From Lacisediminihabitans sp040549525 (lineage in GTDB: Bacteria > Actinomycetota > Actinomycetes > Actinomycetales > Microbacteriaceae), in assembly GCF_040549525.1 (NCBI RefSeq), contig NZ_JBEPTM010000005.1:186001-250000 (forward strand): a stretch of DNA of 64,000 nt. The letters run 5' to 3'. A program made the translations under genes and the position numbers. The notes below the pieces were generated by a model. The model ran no database searches, was not told where the DNA came from, and was given only the letters and a program-made list of their open reading frames with translations. This document shows positions 24,431 through 31,768 of this stretch, one piece after another; position 1 is the stretch's first letter; each line of letters begins with the position of its first letter.

Positions 24431-24964
24431 GTGAGCGCCTTCATCACGCCGCCCCGGCGAATTCCGTTCTTCCTCCGTGTCGGCCTGTGGGTGGCCGAAC
24501 GCACCACAGGAGAGCACCTCCTTGGCCCGCGGCTCCTCAGCTGGTATCCGCGGGCGGCGATCGGCTCCGGCATCCTCGAGTCCCTCGTCGCCCATCATGA
24601 CGGGCGGGTCACCGAGCGAATGCTCAAGATGGTGCGCCTGGCCGTCTCGTTCACCGTCGAGTGTCCGTTCTGCATGGGCCTGAACGCCAACGGCTGGGAG
24701 AAACTGATCTCGGAGGATGAACTCGCCGCAGTTCAGGGACGGCGCCCTCTCAACGACGTGCCCTCCCTCACCCCGGAAGAGCGACTCGCTGTCGAATACG
24801 CCCGGCTGGTCTCCGCGACTCCCCTCGCCTTCCCGCACGGTTACGGCGAGGTGTTGCGCGCTTCGTTCACCGAGCGGGAGATCGTCGTGCTCGCCACTAC
24901 TGCTGCCCAGGTCAACTACTGGGCGCGGGCGCTTCAGGCGCTGGGTGCGCCAGCCGTGGGCTGA
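24431..24964 (+). CDS. Carboxymuconolactone decarboxylase/AhpD-like protein
   Basis: 177 residues, helical, with the CxxC redox pair C78-P-F-C81 in TVECPFCMGLNANG of AhpD-like proteins, where the motif ECxFCxxxH/N supports alkylhydroperoxidase activity. The second half (LTPEERLAVEYARLVSATPLAF, EREIVVLATTAAQVNYWARALQ) matches the CMD helical core. It probably reduces peroxides or acts as a thiol-disulfide protein; the classic His of the EXXCXXC-X3-H motif is replaced by Asn. Starts with GTG; no ribosome binding site seen. Confidence 0.8.
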   Translation: MSAFITPPRRIPFFLRVGLWVAERTTGEHLLGPRLLSWYPRAAIGSGILESLVAHHDGRVTERMLKMVRLAVSFTVECPFCMGLNANGWEKLISEDELAAVQGRRPLNDVPSLTPEERLAVEYARLVSATPLAFPHGYGEVLRASFTEREIVVLATTAAQVNYWARALQALGAPAVG

Positions 24965-25068
24965 CCTTCGCACGCTGAGCTTCGCCCGGGTTGAGCTTGG
25001 GAAAGCCTCCGCGTCGAGCTGGCGCAAGACACGGGTCCCACTGGTGCGAATACCCAGCCGCCGCAAGT

Positions 25069-25074
25069 GATAAT
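25069..25074 (+). promoter_or_regulatory. -10 box of a leaderless promoter for the SDR gene
   Basis: GATAAT 5 nt before the ATG at 25080, within TGATAATCGACAATG. Confidence 0.45.
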
Positions 25075-25079
25075 CGACA

Positions 25080-25892
25080 ATGCCCGAAACCATCATCATC
25101 ACCGGAGCCAGCGATGGCATCGGTGCCGCCGCCGCCCGCGAACTCTCCTCCCAGGGACACACCGTCGTCATCGTCGGTCGCTCGCCCCAGAAGACGGCGA
25201 GAGTCGCGGATGCCCTTGGCGCCGAGCACTTCGTCGCGGATTTCTCGAAGCTCAGCGAGGTGCGCCGCCTCGCCGCCGAGCTGCGCGAGCGTTACCCGCG
25301 CATCGACGTGCTCGCCAACAACGCCGGAGGCATCTTCGGCGACCGCACCATCACCGAGGACGGCCACGAACTCACGCTCCAGGTGAACCACCTCGCACCC
25401 TTCCTGCTGACCACCCTGCTGATGGATCGCCTGGTCGAGAGCCGGGCGCGCGTCATCAACACCTCGAGCGTCGCGAACCTCAGCGGCACCATCGACATCG
25501 ACGACCTCGACCTGGCCGCCCAGTTCAGTGCAGGCAAGGCTTACAGCAACGCCAAGCTCGACAACATCCTCTTCACCAAGGAGCTCGACCGCCGCTTCGG
25601 CGCGGACGGCATCAGCACGGCGGCCTTCCATCCCGGAGTCGTCGCCTCGAACTTCGCCAGCGAATCGACCAGTCCGCTCCGTGTGATCTACCGCAGCATC
25701 CTGCGCCACACCCTGATCTCGAACGAGAAGGGTGCCGATACCCTGGTCTGGCTGGCGACGACCACCCCCGGCACTGACTGGACGCCCGGCGAGTACTACA
25801 TCAAGCGCAAGCCCGGACGCACCAACCGGCAGGCGGATGATGCGCAGCTCGCGAGCGCCCTGTGGGAGCGCAGCGCGGAGATGGTCGCCTAA
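25080..25892 (+). CDS. SDR family oxidoreductase
   Basis: 270 residues with all classical short-chain dehydrogenase motifs: cofactor loop TGASDGIG (8-15), NNAGG (about 80-84), the catalytic Ser in VINTSSVAN, and YSNAK (Y155/K159 region). The pattern FHPGVVASNF near residue 190 is common in retinol dehydrogenase-like and WW-domain-oxidoreductase-like members. NADP(H) use is likely from R after the second strand (IVGRSPQK). Substrate unknown. GATAAT lies 5 nt before the ATG, a leaderless promoter. Ends before a terminator hairpin. Confidence 0.9.
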   Translation: MPETIIITGASDGIGAAAARELSSQGHTVVIVGRSPQKTARVADALGAEHFVADFSKLSEVRRLAAELRERYPRIDVLANNAGGIFGDRTITEDGHELTLQVNHLAPFLLTTLLMDRLVESRARVINTSSVANLSGTIDIDDLDLAAQFSAGKAYSNAKLDNILFTKELDRRFGADGISTAAFHPGVVASNFASESTSPLRVIYRSILRHTLISNEKGADTLVWLATTTPGTDWTPGEYYIKRKPGRTNRQADDAQLASALWERSAEMVA

Positions 25893-25895
25893 GGC

Positions 25896-25920
25896 AGAGG
25901 GCTCGTCCGCCAAGCCCTCT
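25896..25920. terminator. Hairpin terminator between convergent SDR and nuclease genes
   Basis: AGAGGGCT and AGCCCTCT form a perfect 8-bp stem with a 9-nt loop, 3 bp after the SDR stop. Confidence 0.55.
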
Positions 25921-25938
25921 AGAGCGTCGGGGACCGCA

Positions 25939-26532
25939 CTACGCACACGCCCCCGACCACAACCCGAGCCTCGCATCCCTGGCACGCGCCACTGCCGCCT
26001 GCACGGTCGCGAATCCGGCCACGTTCTGGCCGTAGCGCACTGCTCGCCCGAGACCCTCTTGGGCCAGCACCTCGCTCACGTTCTGCCCGCTCGCCGTGAC
26101 GACCGTTGCCAGCGTGCGCCCGTACTGGTCCACCCTTTCCGCGTCGAAGACCAGCCCGACCGTCGATCCCACGGGCGCCAACTGCTTCAGTCGAGCGGAT
26201 GCCTCGGGCCCCATGCACTGCACGGGCGTGTTCTCTTTGACCGTCTCGGGCGTGTCGACGTTGAGCAGCCGGATGCGCGTGCGCACCCCGCCGAGGGAGA
26301 CATCGAGGGTATCCCCATCCACGAGGTGGGTGACCCGGCCCTGCTCGGTGGGGATCAGCGGTGGTGGAGAAGCAGCCGCATCCGACGACAGCGCGGGAGA
26401 CGGAATTCTGGGGAGGTCTTGACCAACGCCCGCAGTCTGGAGCCTTGGCAGCACGAAGACGATGAATGCCGCGGCGATCACCACGATCGTGAGGAGCAAC
26501 GGAGCAGAGCTTCCTCCACGTCGCTGGTCCAT
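25939..26532 (-). CDS. Thermonuclease (SNase-like) protein, membrane anchored or secreted
   Basis: 197 residues. An N-terminal hydrophobic helix (PLLLTIVVIAAAFIVFVLP, about 10-28) acts as membrane anchor or signal, followed by a Pro/Ser-rich linker and an OB-fold nuclease domain: VTHLVDGDTLDVSLGG, RIRLLNVDTPETV with the catalytic-type Arg and Asp, and DQYGRTLATVV. Staphylococcal nuclease-like enzymes need Ca2+ and cut DNA and RNA; an extracellular location fits. Conserved Cys near CMGPEA and the terminal GACA could be disulfide bonded. TACCGT lies 6 nt before the ATG at 26532. Confidence 0.85.
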   Translation of the reverse strand: MDQRRGGSSAPLLLTIVVIAAAFIVFVLPRLQTAGVGQDLPRIPSPALSSDAAASPPPLIPTEQGRVTHLVDGDTLDVSLGGVRTRIRLLNVDTPETVKENTPVQCMGPEASARLKQLAPVGSTVGLVFDAERVDQYGRTLATVVTASGQNVSEVLAQEGLGRAVRYGQNVAGFATVQAAVARARDARLGLWSGACA

Positions 26533-26538
26533 GGCACA

Positions 26539-26544
26539 ACGGTA
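26539..26544 (-). promoter_or_regulatory. -10 box of a leaderless promoter for the thermonuclease gene
   Basis: TACCGT on the minus strand, then TGTGCC and the ATG. Confidence 0.5.
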
Positions 26545-26601
26545 GCGTCTCCCGTGCTCTCTCGAACCGATGCCCGCACCCTGTCCGAGGCGGTGCGGTT
26601 C

Positions 26602-27426
26602 TCACTCGGGCAGGGTGACGATCGCCTGCACGGGTGCGTGGTCCGAGGGCCAGGCACCGTCGAACCGGGCGACGTTGACGCCCGCGCGGCACACCGAGAT
26701 GCCGGATGTCGCGAGGATCCAGTCGATTCGCTTGTGATCGAGTCTTGGTGGCTTGTAGTCGGGGAAGGTGCCCCACGCCTCCGAGACATGTTCTGACGCG
26801 ACATCCCACGTGTCCACGAGGGTGCCCCCGGTGGTGATGGCCTGGTAGGGGAGTGAGCCGACGCTCGTGTTGAAGTCTCCGGTGACGAGGGCCGGTAGGG
26901 AGCTGGCCGCGACGATCGCGCGCACTTGAGTGGCGGAATGGATGCGGGCATTGCGGGACCGGTGGTCAAAGTGGGTGTTCAGTGCCCGGAACTCGACGCC
27001 CGTCTCCCGGTCACGAAAGACGGCCTCGACGAGCACGCGCGGAACCTTGTTGCCCCAGGTGGTCGAACCGCTGGCCTCCGGAGTGTCCGAGAGGGCGGTC
27101 TGCGTCCAGTGCAGCATCGCGAGACGTCGACCGTCATAGAACAGCGGGCATCCTTCGCCGCCTCGGTCGGCGTTGCGTCCGTAGCCCACGGAGCGGTAGC
27201 GGGTGCCGAGGGCATGGCGCAGGAACGCGGCCTGGTCTGGAAGGGCTTCCTGAACGCCGATGATCGTGGGCAGCTCCGCCTCGAGTAGTCGAGCCACCAG
27301 CGGCCGGCGCTTGACCCAGCGGTCCGGATTGCCGGGCAGGAGGCGCGGCATCCTTCGGCGGATGTTGAAACTCATCACCTGGAGCTCTGGCGCGGTGACG
27401 GGGCCGAGGAGGGGAGTATCCGTCAC
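26602..27426 (-). CDS. Endonuclease/exonuclease/phosphatase family protein
   Basis: 274-residue metal-dependent phosphoesterase. Motifs in order: LQVMSFNIRR, IIGVQEALPDQ (metal-binding Glu), RALNTHFDH, LVTGDFNTSVGSLPYQ and the C-terminal SDHAPVQAIV (catalytic His/Asp). The fold cleaves DNA, RNA, or phospholipid and inositol phosphates; a GDFN...SDH arrangement without membrane anchor suggests an intracellular or secreted phosphodiesterase of unknown substrate. No signal peptide. A GTG start at 27426 is preceded by TAGGCT with 6 nt. Confidence 0.9.
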   Translation of the reverse strand: MTDTPLLGPVTAPELQVMSFNIRRRMPRLLPGNPDRWVKRRPLVARLLEAELPTIIGVQEALPDQAAFLRHALGTRYRSVGYGRNADRGGEGCPLFYDGRRLAMLHWTQTALSDTPEASGSTTWGNKVPRVLVEAVFRDRETGVEFRALNTHFDHRSRNARIHSATQVRAIVAASSLPALVTGDFNTSVGSLPYQAITTGGTLVDTWDVASEHVSEAWGTFPDYKPPRLDHKRIDWILATSGISVCRAGVNVARFDGAWPSDHAPVQAIVTLPE

Positions 27427-27432
27427 GCGCCA

Positions 27433-27438
27433 AGCCTA
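27433..27438 (-). promoter_or_regulatory. -10 box of a leaderless promoter, divergent pair
   Basis: TAGGCT on the minus strand, 6 nt from the GTG at 27426. Its mate for the opposite gene is at 27470-27475; the two boxes are only 31 bp apart. Confidence 0.55.
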
Positions 27439-27469
27439 CGGTCGACAGCTGCCGCGCGTGCGCAGGCGC

Positions 27470-27475
27470 TAGCCT
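27470..27475 (+). promoter_or_regulatory. -10 box of a leaderless promoter, divergent pair
   Basis: TAGCCT followed by TCACGG and the ATG at 27482. The 55-bp region holds two divergent leaderless promoters. Confidence 0.55.
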
Positions 27476-27481
27476 TCACGG

Positions 27482-27730
27482 ATGGTTGACACGCACGATG
27501 GTTCGGCCGCGGAGACTTCCTCCGTCCACGCCGGAACATACCGCCACTACAAGGGCAATCTCTACGAGGTCATCGGGGAGGCAACACACTCCGAGACCGA
27601 GGAGTCGCTCGTCGTCTACCGTGCGCTCTATGGGGAGTTCGGGCTCTGGGTGCGGCCTCGCGAGATGTTCCTCGGCGACGTCGACGTGGATGGCCGGAGG
27701 CTACGTCGGTTTGCGCCAGTGGATGCCTGA
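27482..27730 (+). CDS. DUF1653 domain protein
   Basis: 82 residues. AGTYRHYKGNLYEVIGEATHSET, ESLVVYRALYGEFGLWVRP and EMF make the complete DUF1653 consensus of a small beta-rich domain. Function unknown; often a stand-alone protein next to nucleotide or nuclease genes, which fits the neighbouring phosphodiesterase. Leaderless start. Confidence 0.85.
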   Translation: MVDTHDGSAAETSSVHAGTYRHYKGNLYEVIGEATHSETEESLVVYRALYGEFGLWVRPREMFLGDVDVDGRRLRRFAPVDA

Positions 27731-27740
27731 TCCGTCGGGA

Positions 27741-28946
27741 TCAGCCCGGTTCCGACGCGACCCCGGCTGCGCGCACCCTCTCCTGCCGGGCGCTGATGCG
27801 GCGGCGGAACCAGGCGGCGTCCGTCATCCGGGCCAGAACCGGTCCGGCGATCACGGTCAGCAGCACGTAGGCGGTCGCGAGCGGGGCGAGTCGCGGCTCG
27901 ATGCCGGAGCCTGCCGCGAGGCCGGCGATCACGATCGAGAACTCGCCGCGCGGAGTCATCGCGAATCCGGTGCGCCACCGGCCGGGAACGCCGATTCCCG
28001 CGGCCGCCGCCGCGCGGTAACCGGTGAAGGTCTTGGTTGCGATCGTCACCACGGCGAGGATCGCCGCCGGAAGCAGCACCGGAGGGATGCTGGCCGGCTC
28101 GGTTGAGAGGCCGAAGAACACGAAGAACACCGCGGCGAACAGGTCGCGCAGCGGAGAGAGCAACTGCTGCGCGTTGTGCGCCACCCGGCCGGAGAGCGCG
28201 ATCCCGACCAGGAACGCGCCGACCGCGGCCGAGACGTTCACCTCCTGGGCGATGCCGGCCACGAGCATCGTGAGCCCGAGCACGCCGAGAAGAAGCGATT
28301 CCGAGTGGTTGGCGGCGAAGAGCCGGGAGATGATGCGTCCGTGCCGCAGCGCGAGGTACAGGATCACCGCGACGACGAGCACGGCGATGACCAGCGCGGT
28401 CGCTCCCGCGAGCATCCCGGCCCCGATCACCAGCGCCGACAGCACGGGAAGGTAGAAGGCCATCGCCAGGTCCTCGATCACCAGGATAGACAGGATCGTC
28501 GGCGTCTCCCGGTTGCCCAGTCGACGCAGGTCCCGCAGCACCTTGGCGATCACCCCGGACGACGACACCCAGGTGATTCCGGCCAGAGCGACTGCGGCGA
28601 CCGGGCCCCACCCGAGCACGAGGGCGCAGAGTGCGCCGGGCAGCGCGTTGAGGACGGCATCCAGGATTCCCGCCCTCCGGGAGCTCTTCAGGCTGGTGAC
28701 GAGCTCGGTCGGAGAATATTCCAGTCCGAGCATGACCAGCAGCAGGATCACACCGAGTTCGCTGCCGAAGGTGAAGAACTCGTTGCCGGCATCGAGGGGC
28801 GCGAATCCGCCGACACCGAACGCGAGCCCGGCGAGGAGGAAGAACGGGATCGCCGAGATACCGATGCGGTCGGCCAACCGTGACAGCAGGCTGAGACCGA
28901 GCAGTACAGCCCCGACTTCGATGAGGAGCAGGGCGGCGTCATGCAT
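27741..28946 (-). CDS. K+/H+ antiporter, KefB/KhtU-like membrane subunit
   Basis: 401-residue CPA2 membrane protein with about 12 helices. GISAIPFFLLAGLAFGVGG and GLEYSPTELVTSLKSS match KhtU/CPA2 proteins, and the pore-region residues around VSSSGVIAKVLRDL and ILVIEDLAMAFYLP are conserved (the ED pair is typical of K+/H+ members). The next gene upstream on the same strand encodes a KhtT-like TrkA_C protein, 14 bp away, so the two most likely form one antiporter complex. The ATG at 28946 is chosen by position and family start; no Shine-Dalgarno is evident. No cytoplasmic RCK domain. Confidence 0.88.
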   Translation of the reverse strand: MHDAALLLIEVGAVLLGLSLLSRLADRIGISAIPFFLLAGLAFGVGGFAPLDAGNEFFTFGSELGVILLLVMLGLEYSPTELVTSLKSSRRAGILDAVLNALPGALCALVLGWGPVAAVALAGITWVSSSGVIAKVLRDLRRLGNRETPTILSILVIEDLAMAFYLPVLSALVIGAGMLAGATALVIAVLVVAVILYLALRHGRIISRLFAANHSESLLLGVLGLTMLVAGIAQEVNVSAAVGAFLVGIALSGRVAHNAQQLLSPLRDLFAAVFFVFFGLSTEPASIPPVLLPAAILAVVTIATKTFTGYRAAAAAGIGVPGRWRTGFAMTPRGEFSIVIAGLAAGSGIEPRLAPLATAYVLLTVIAGPVLARMTDAAWFRRRISARQERVRAAGVASEPG

Positions 28947-28960
28947 CGGCGGAGGGGATA

Positions 28961-29449
28961 TCAGCCGTCGGTGAGAACGCGGGCGAGGGCGTCGAGCCCG
29001 GGGCGGGTGCCCACCGCGACGATGGTGTCGCCGGCCACGAGGGGAGTGTCCGGGGTGGGTGAGGGGATGACATCCGCGCCCCTCACGATCGCGACGATCG
29101 ACGTGTGGGTGCGCGTGCGGGCCTTGGTAGCGCCGAGGACCTCGCCGGCGTAGGGAGAGCCGGCGGAGAGGAGCAGCTGCTCGGTGAACAGTCCCGCGGC
29201 CTGCTCGCGGATGCCCGCGAGTTGCCCGAGCATCAGGGAGGCCCCGAGCACATCGGCGAGGGCTGCAGCCTCCTCGTCGCTGAGGGCGATGGAATCCACG
29301 GCCTCGTCCGGGTCGTCCACACCGAACAGGGCGAGTTCGCGCTCTCCCGACCGATGGGAAACCACGCCGATGCGGCGACCCTTCTTGGTGATCACGTCGT
29401 GGCGCGTGCCGATGCCCGGCAGGTCCACCTTCTCGACTCGTACGCTCAC
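28961..29449 (-). CDS. Potassium/proton antiporter regulatory subunit, KhtT-like (TrkA_C)
   Basis: 162 residues. VEKVDLPGIGTRHDVITKKGRRIGVVSH is the N-terminal KhtT domain and the last 85 residues (GATKARTRTHTSIVAIVRGADVI ... DTIVAVGTRPGLDAL) form a TrkA_C (RCK_C) regulatory domain, which senses c-di-AMP or nucleotides in family members. In KhtT/KhtU pairs this subunit gates the antiporter. GTG start at 29449 with TAGGGT 6 nt before it. The operon is KhtT then the antiporter. Confidence 0.88.
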   Translation of the reverse strand: MSVRVEKVDLPGIGTRHDVITKKGRRIGVVSHRSGERELALFGVDDPDEAVDSIALSDEEAAALADVLGASLMLGQLAGIREQAAGLFTEQLLLSAGSPYAGEVLGATKARTRTHTSIVAIVRGADVIPSPTPDTPLVAGDTIVAVGTRPGLDALARVLTDG

Positions 29450-29455
29450 GCGGCA

Positions 29456-29461
29456 ACCCTA
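29456..29461 (-). promoter_or_regulatory. -10 box of a leaderless promoter for the khtT-like operon
   Basis: TAGGGT on the minus strand, then TGCCGC and GTG at 29449. Confidence 0.5.
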
Positions 29462-29539
29462 ACAGCCGGGCCGGTCCTGCCAGGCAGAACTTCGACGTGC
29501 CGGATTGCCCCACTCGCGCCCAACGCCCAGACTGGGACG

Positions 29540-29842
29540 ATGCGGATCCGTCCCTATCGACCGGAGGATGCCGCGGGCACGCTCGACGCGTTCCGCCGTG
29601 CCATCCGCGTGACCGCAAGCGCAGACTACACGGCCGCCCAGGTCGCGGCGTGGGCACCGGACGAGATCGACCTCGCCGCCTGGGCACGCCGGAGGTCTGC
29701 GACCGACACTCGAGTGATGTTCGTGCATCCGGAGTTCGGTCGACGGGGGATCGCCGAACGTGCGACCCGAGCTCTCCGGGTGCTCAGCTCGACAGGTAGG
29801 ACCACACCGCTAGCACGCAGCATCCACCGATCAGGACCGTGA
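29540..29842 (+). pseudogene. Degenerate GNAT acetyltransferase
   Basis: The frame starts like a normal GNAT protein (MRIRPYRPEDAAGTLDAFRRAI, then YTAAQVAAWAPDEIDLAAWARR) but the section with the first acetyl-CoA strands is missing: after ATDTRV the text jumps directly to MFVHPEFGRRGIAE, which in intact relatives is separated by roughly 20 residues. After that the homology ends and an unrelated tail runs into the convergent gene, so the last third of the fold is gone. The acetyl-CoA-binding loop (RRGIA) is therefore present but the domain cannot fold normally. Interpreted as a remnant of an acetyltransferase gene eroded by an internal deletion and 3' truncation. Confidence 0.6.
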
Positions 29843-30563
29843 AGAGCGCGAGCCAGAACGGTGACGGCACACCGGTGCGGCGGAAGAGCAGGTAGGCGTC
29901 GGAGGTGGCCAGCTGGTCCCTGCGCCAGACGTGCACCCCGATCACAGTGCCGAGACCGCGAATCGAGCCGACGATCAACGCGATTCCGATGACGAGAAGC
30001 GCGTAGCCCTGCACGACCGGAGCGGCGTAGAACCAGAGCGCCGCGCTGACGGCTGCGGAGGCGAGAACGATGAGCGCCCCGAAGACGTTGCGGATGACCA
30101 CGAGCGTGAGCAGAAGCAGCACCCCACCGGCGAACAGCGCGATCGCGGTGTAGCCGTTGAAGACGCTCCAGAGCTGCGCGGCCCCGACGATCGCGGGCGC
30201 GGGATACCCGAAGACGCCGCTCACCACCGCGCCGAGGGTGCCCTGGCCGCTGCTCATCGCGTCCCCGGAGTGGTTAGGGCGAATTCGGATGCCGTGAACC
30301 ACCCGCCCGGTGAGGATCGCGGCGACGGCGTGGCCGAGCTCGTGCACCAGCGTGGTGAACAGCCCGAACCATCGCCAAGTCGATCGAGGCAGGCTGAGAG
30401 CCGCCGCGACCGCCAGGATGCCGAGAAGCACGGGGAGCGGAATCGCGACCGGAGCGGTGCGCGTGAACAGGGCCTGCCAGGATGTGTCGATGCAACCAGT
30501 CTGCCAGCCGTGAGGCGGAGCAGCCGGCCGCGGAACTACTTCCTGCCGGTGAACATCGGCCAC
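29784..30563 (-). CDS. M50-like site-2 protease family membrane protein
   Basis: Membrane protein with zinc motif HELGHAVAA (HExxH) in the first third and about six helices. Shape and GIRIRPNHSGDAM after the motif match actinobacterial M50B-like proteins. Site-2-type proteases cut membrane-embedded substrates, often regulators; none is evident here. The start is unresolved: the family homology begins near IDTSWQALFTRTAPVAI, but there is no ATG, GTG or TTG in that stretch. The GTG at 30563 overlaps the phosphoesterase by 28 bp and is used here; a CAGACT box sits 6 nt before an ATC at 30491, raising the possibility of a non-canonical start. Short DNA stretch 29784-29842 is shared with the GNAT remnant. 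Confidence 0.7.
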   Translation of the reverse strand: MADVHRQEVVPRPAAPPHGWQTGCIDTSWQALFTRTAPVAIPLPVLLGILAVAAALSLPRSTWRWFGLFTTLVHELGHAVAAILTGRVVHGIRIRPNHSGDAMSSGQGTLGAVVSGVFGYPAPAIVGAAQLWSVFNGYTAIALFAGGVLLLLTLVVIRNVFGALIVLASAAVSAALWFYAAPVVQGYALLVIGIALIVGSIRGLGTVIGVHVWRRDQLATSDAYLLFRRTGVPSPFWLALFTVLIGGCCVLAVWSYLSS

Positions 30564-31675
30564 ATCGCGACGACCCCGCCAGCGGTGTCGCCCGCGTGGC
30601 CAAGGTGGCCGAGGTTCCAGTTGTCCTCGATTGTGGTCAGCAACGAATAGTGGTTGTAGGCGGTGTGATCCACGAAGTGCCGCGGGCCGGACGCCGTCAC
30701 GACGATGGCCGGGATGAGACCGCCGCCGTACGTCCCACCCGGCCAGGTCGCGCTGATCCGCGCATCCGCTGCACCCACGTACGGAGAGTCGCAGCACCCC
30801 GTCGCGCTCTCCCAGCCGCCGGTCGTGGTGTTGCCGGTGAAGTCGTTCTCGTCCGTGACGATCACGATCGCCGAGCGATTGGTCCAGGCCTTCGAATGCT
30901 TAATGGTGTCGACGGCGGTGTGCACGAACGCGTCAGCCTTCTGCTTAAGCGACGCGTCGTTCGCATCGTCCTTCACGCTTCCGTAAGGGCAGGGCGTCTC
31001 CGCGCGGTCGACGATGGTGCCGTAGACCCCACCGTGCATGTCGTTGCACTGGTCCGGGCTGATCCAGACGTACTGGGGTGCCTTCGGTCCGTTGAGGTCG
31101 GCGGAGAGCTGCGAGTAGTCCTTGATGTTGGCCATCCGGGCCGGATCGTTCTTGATGTCGTCGAACAGCACGAACGGATTGTGCTTCTTCGCGTACAGCG
31201 ACGCCGTGGTTCCGTTCGGGAAAACCGGTCCGAACCGGTCGAGCTTGTTGGCGGGCAGGGCCTCCATGTAGGCGCCCCAGCTGATGTGGTGCGCCTCGAG
31301 CTGGTCAACGAGGTTCACGCGGTCGAGGTTGATCACGTTCTGGTCGTTGTCGTCCTGGATGCCGAAGTTGTCTCCCGCGATGGACGCGATGTAGTTCGGC
31401 ATCGATGGGTGGGTGACCCCGTAGTAGTTGTCGGCCATGGAATACTGGCGAGCCAGTCCGGTGAGGTATGGCGCGTTGGCATCACCGATCACGCTGGACT
31501 TGGAGTGGTTCTCCAGCATGATCACAAAAATATGATCGAAGCTGCCGCTCTGCCGGTGGGATGACGGATCGTCGGACTGGTGGCCGCCGGTCGAGGCGCT
31601 TGCCGCGGTGGCGGTCAGCGCGAGGGCCGCGACGGCGGCCAGGGCGCCGAGGGTGAACCGGGATCGAAGTTTCAT
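30536..31675 (-). CDS. Secreted phosphoesterase, phospholipase C/acid phosphatase-like
   Basis: 379 residues with a Sec signal (KLRSRFTLGALAAVAALALTA, cleavage near ASAS at about 26-30). The mature protein belongs to the phosphoesterase family that contains bacterial phospholipase C and AcpA acid phosphatase: FDHIFVIMLENHSKSSVIG (metal-binding Glu-Asn-His), THPSMPNYIASIAG, VIVTDEND and a late NHYSLLTTIEDNW. The family hydrolyses phospholipids or phosphomonoesters outside the cell. AAGGA is 7-8 nt before the ATG. Two 12-bp direct repeats at 31710-31735 lie in its upstream region. Confidence 0.88.
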   Translation of the reverse strand: MKLRSRFTLGALAAVAALALTATAASASTGGHQSDDPSSHRQSGSFDHIFVIMLENHSKSSVIGDANAPYLTGLARQYSMADNYYGVTHPSMPNYIASIAGDNFGIQDDNDQNVINLDRVNLVDQLEAHHISWGAYMEALPANKLDRFGPVFPNGTTASLYAKKHNPFVLFDDIKNDPARMANIKDYSQLSADLNGPKAPQYVWISPDQCNDMHGGVYGTIVDRAETPCPYGSVKDDANDASLKQKADAFVHTAVDTIKHSKAWTNRSAIVIVTDENDFTGNTTTGGWESATGCCDSPYVGAADARISATWPGGTYGGGLIPAIVVTASGPRHFVDHTAYNHYSLLTTIEDNWNLGHLGHAGDTAGGVVAMWPMFTGRK

Positions 31676-31709
31676 GGAGATTTCCTTCTGTGTTGATTCG
31701 AGCGGTCGT

Positions 31710-31735
31710 GATTCTGTCGTGATGATTCTGTCGTG
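31710..31735. promoter_or_regulatory. Direct repeats upstream of the phosphoesterase gene
   Basis: GATTCTGTCGTG occurs at 31710-31721 and again at 31724-31735, a 14-bp period. Between 35 and 60 bp upstream of the ATG, such tandem sites are what an activator like PhoP or similar would use, but the 14-bp period differs from the 11-bp PHO box. Confidence 0.35.
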
Positions 31736-31768
31736 GGAACGGATGAACGCGCGTCGAATTCTCGACTG

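Noticed and set aside
27741..29687. Antiporter fused to a long Arg/Pro-rich N-terminus
   Set aside because: The extra part is a shifted frame through the KhtT-like gene. The family start at 28946 agrees with known KhtU lengths.
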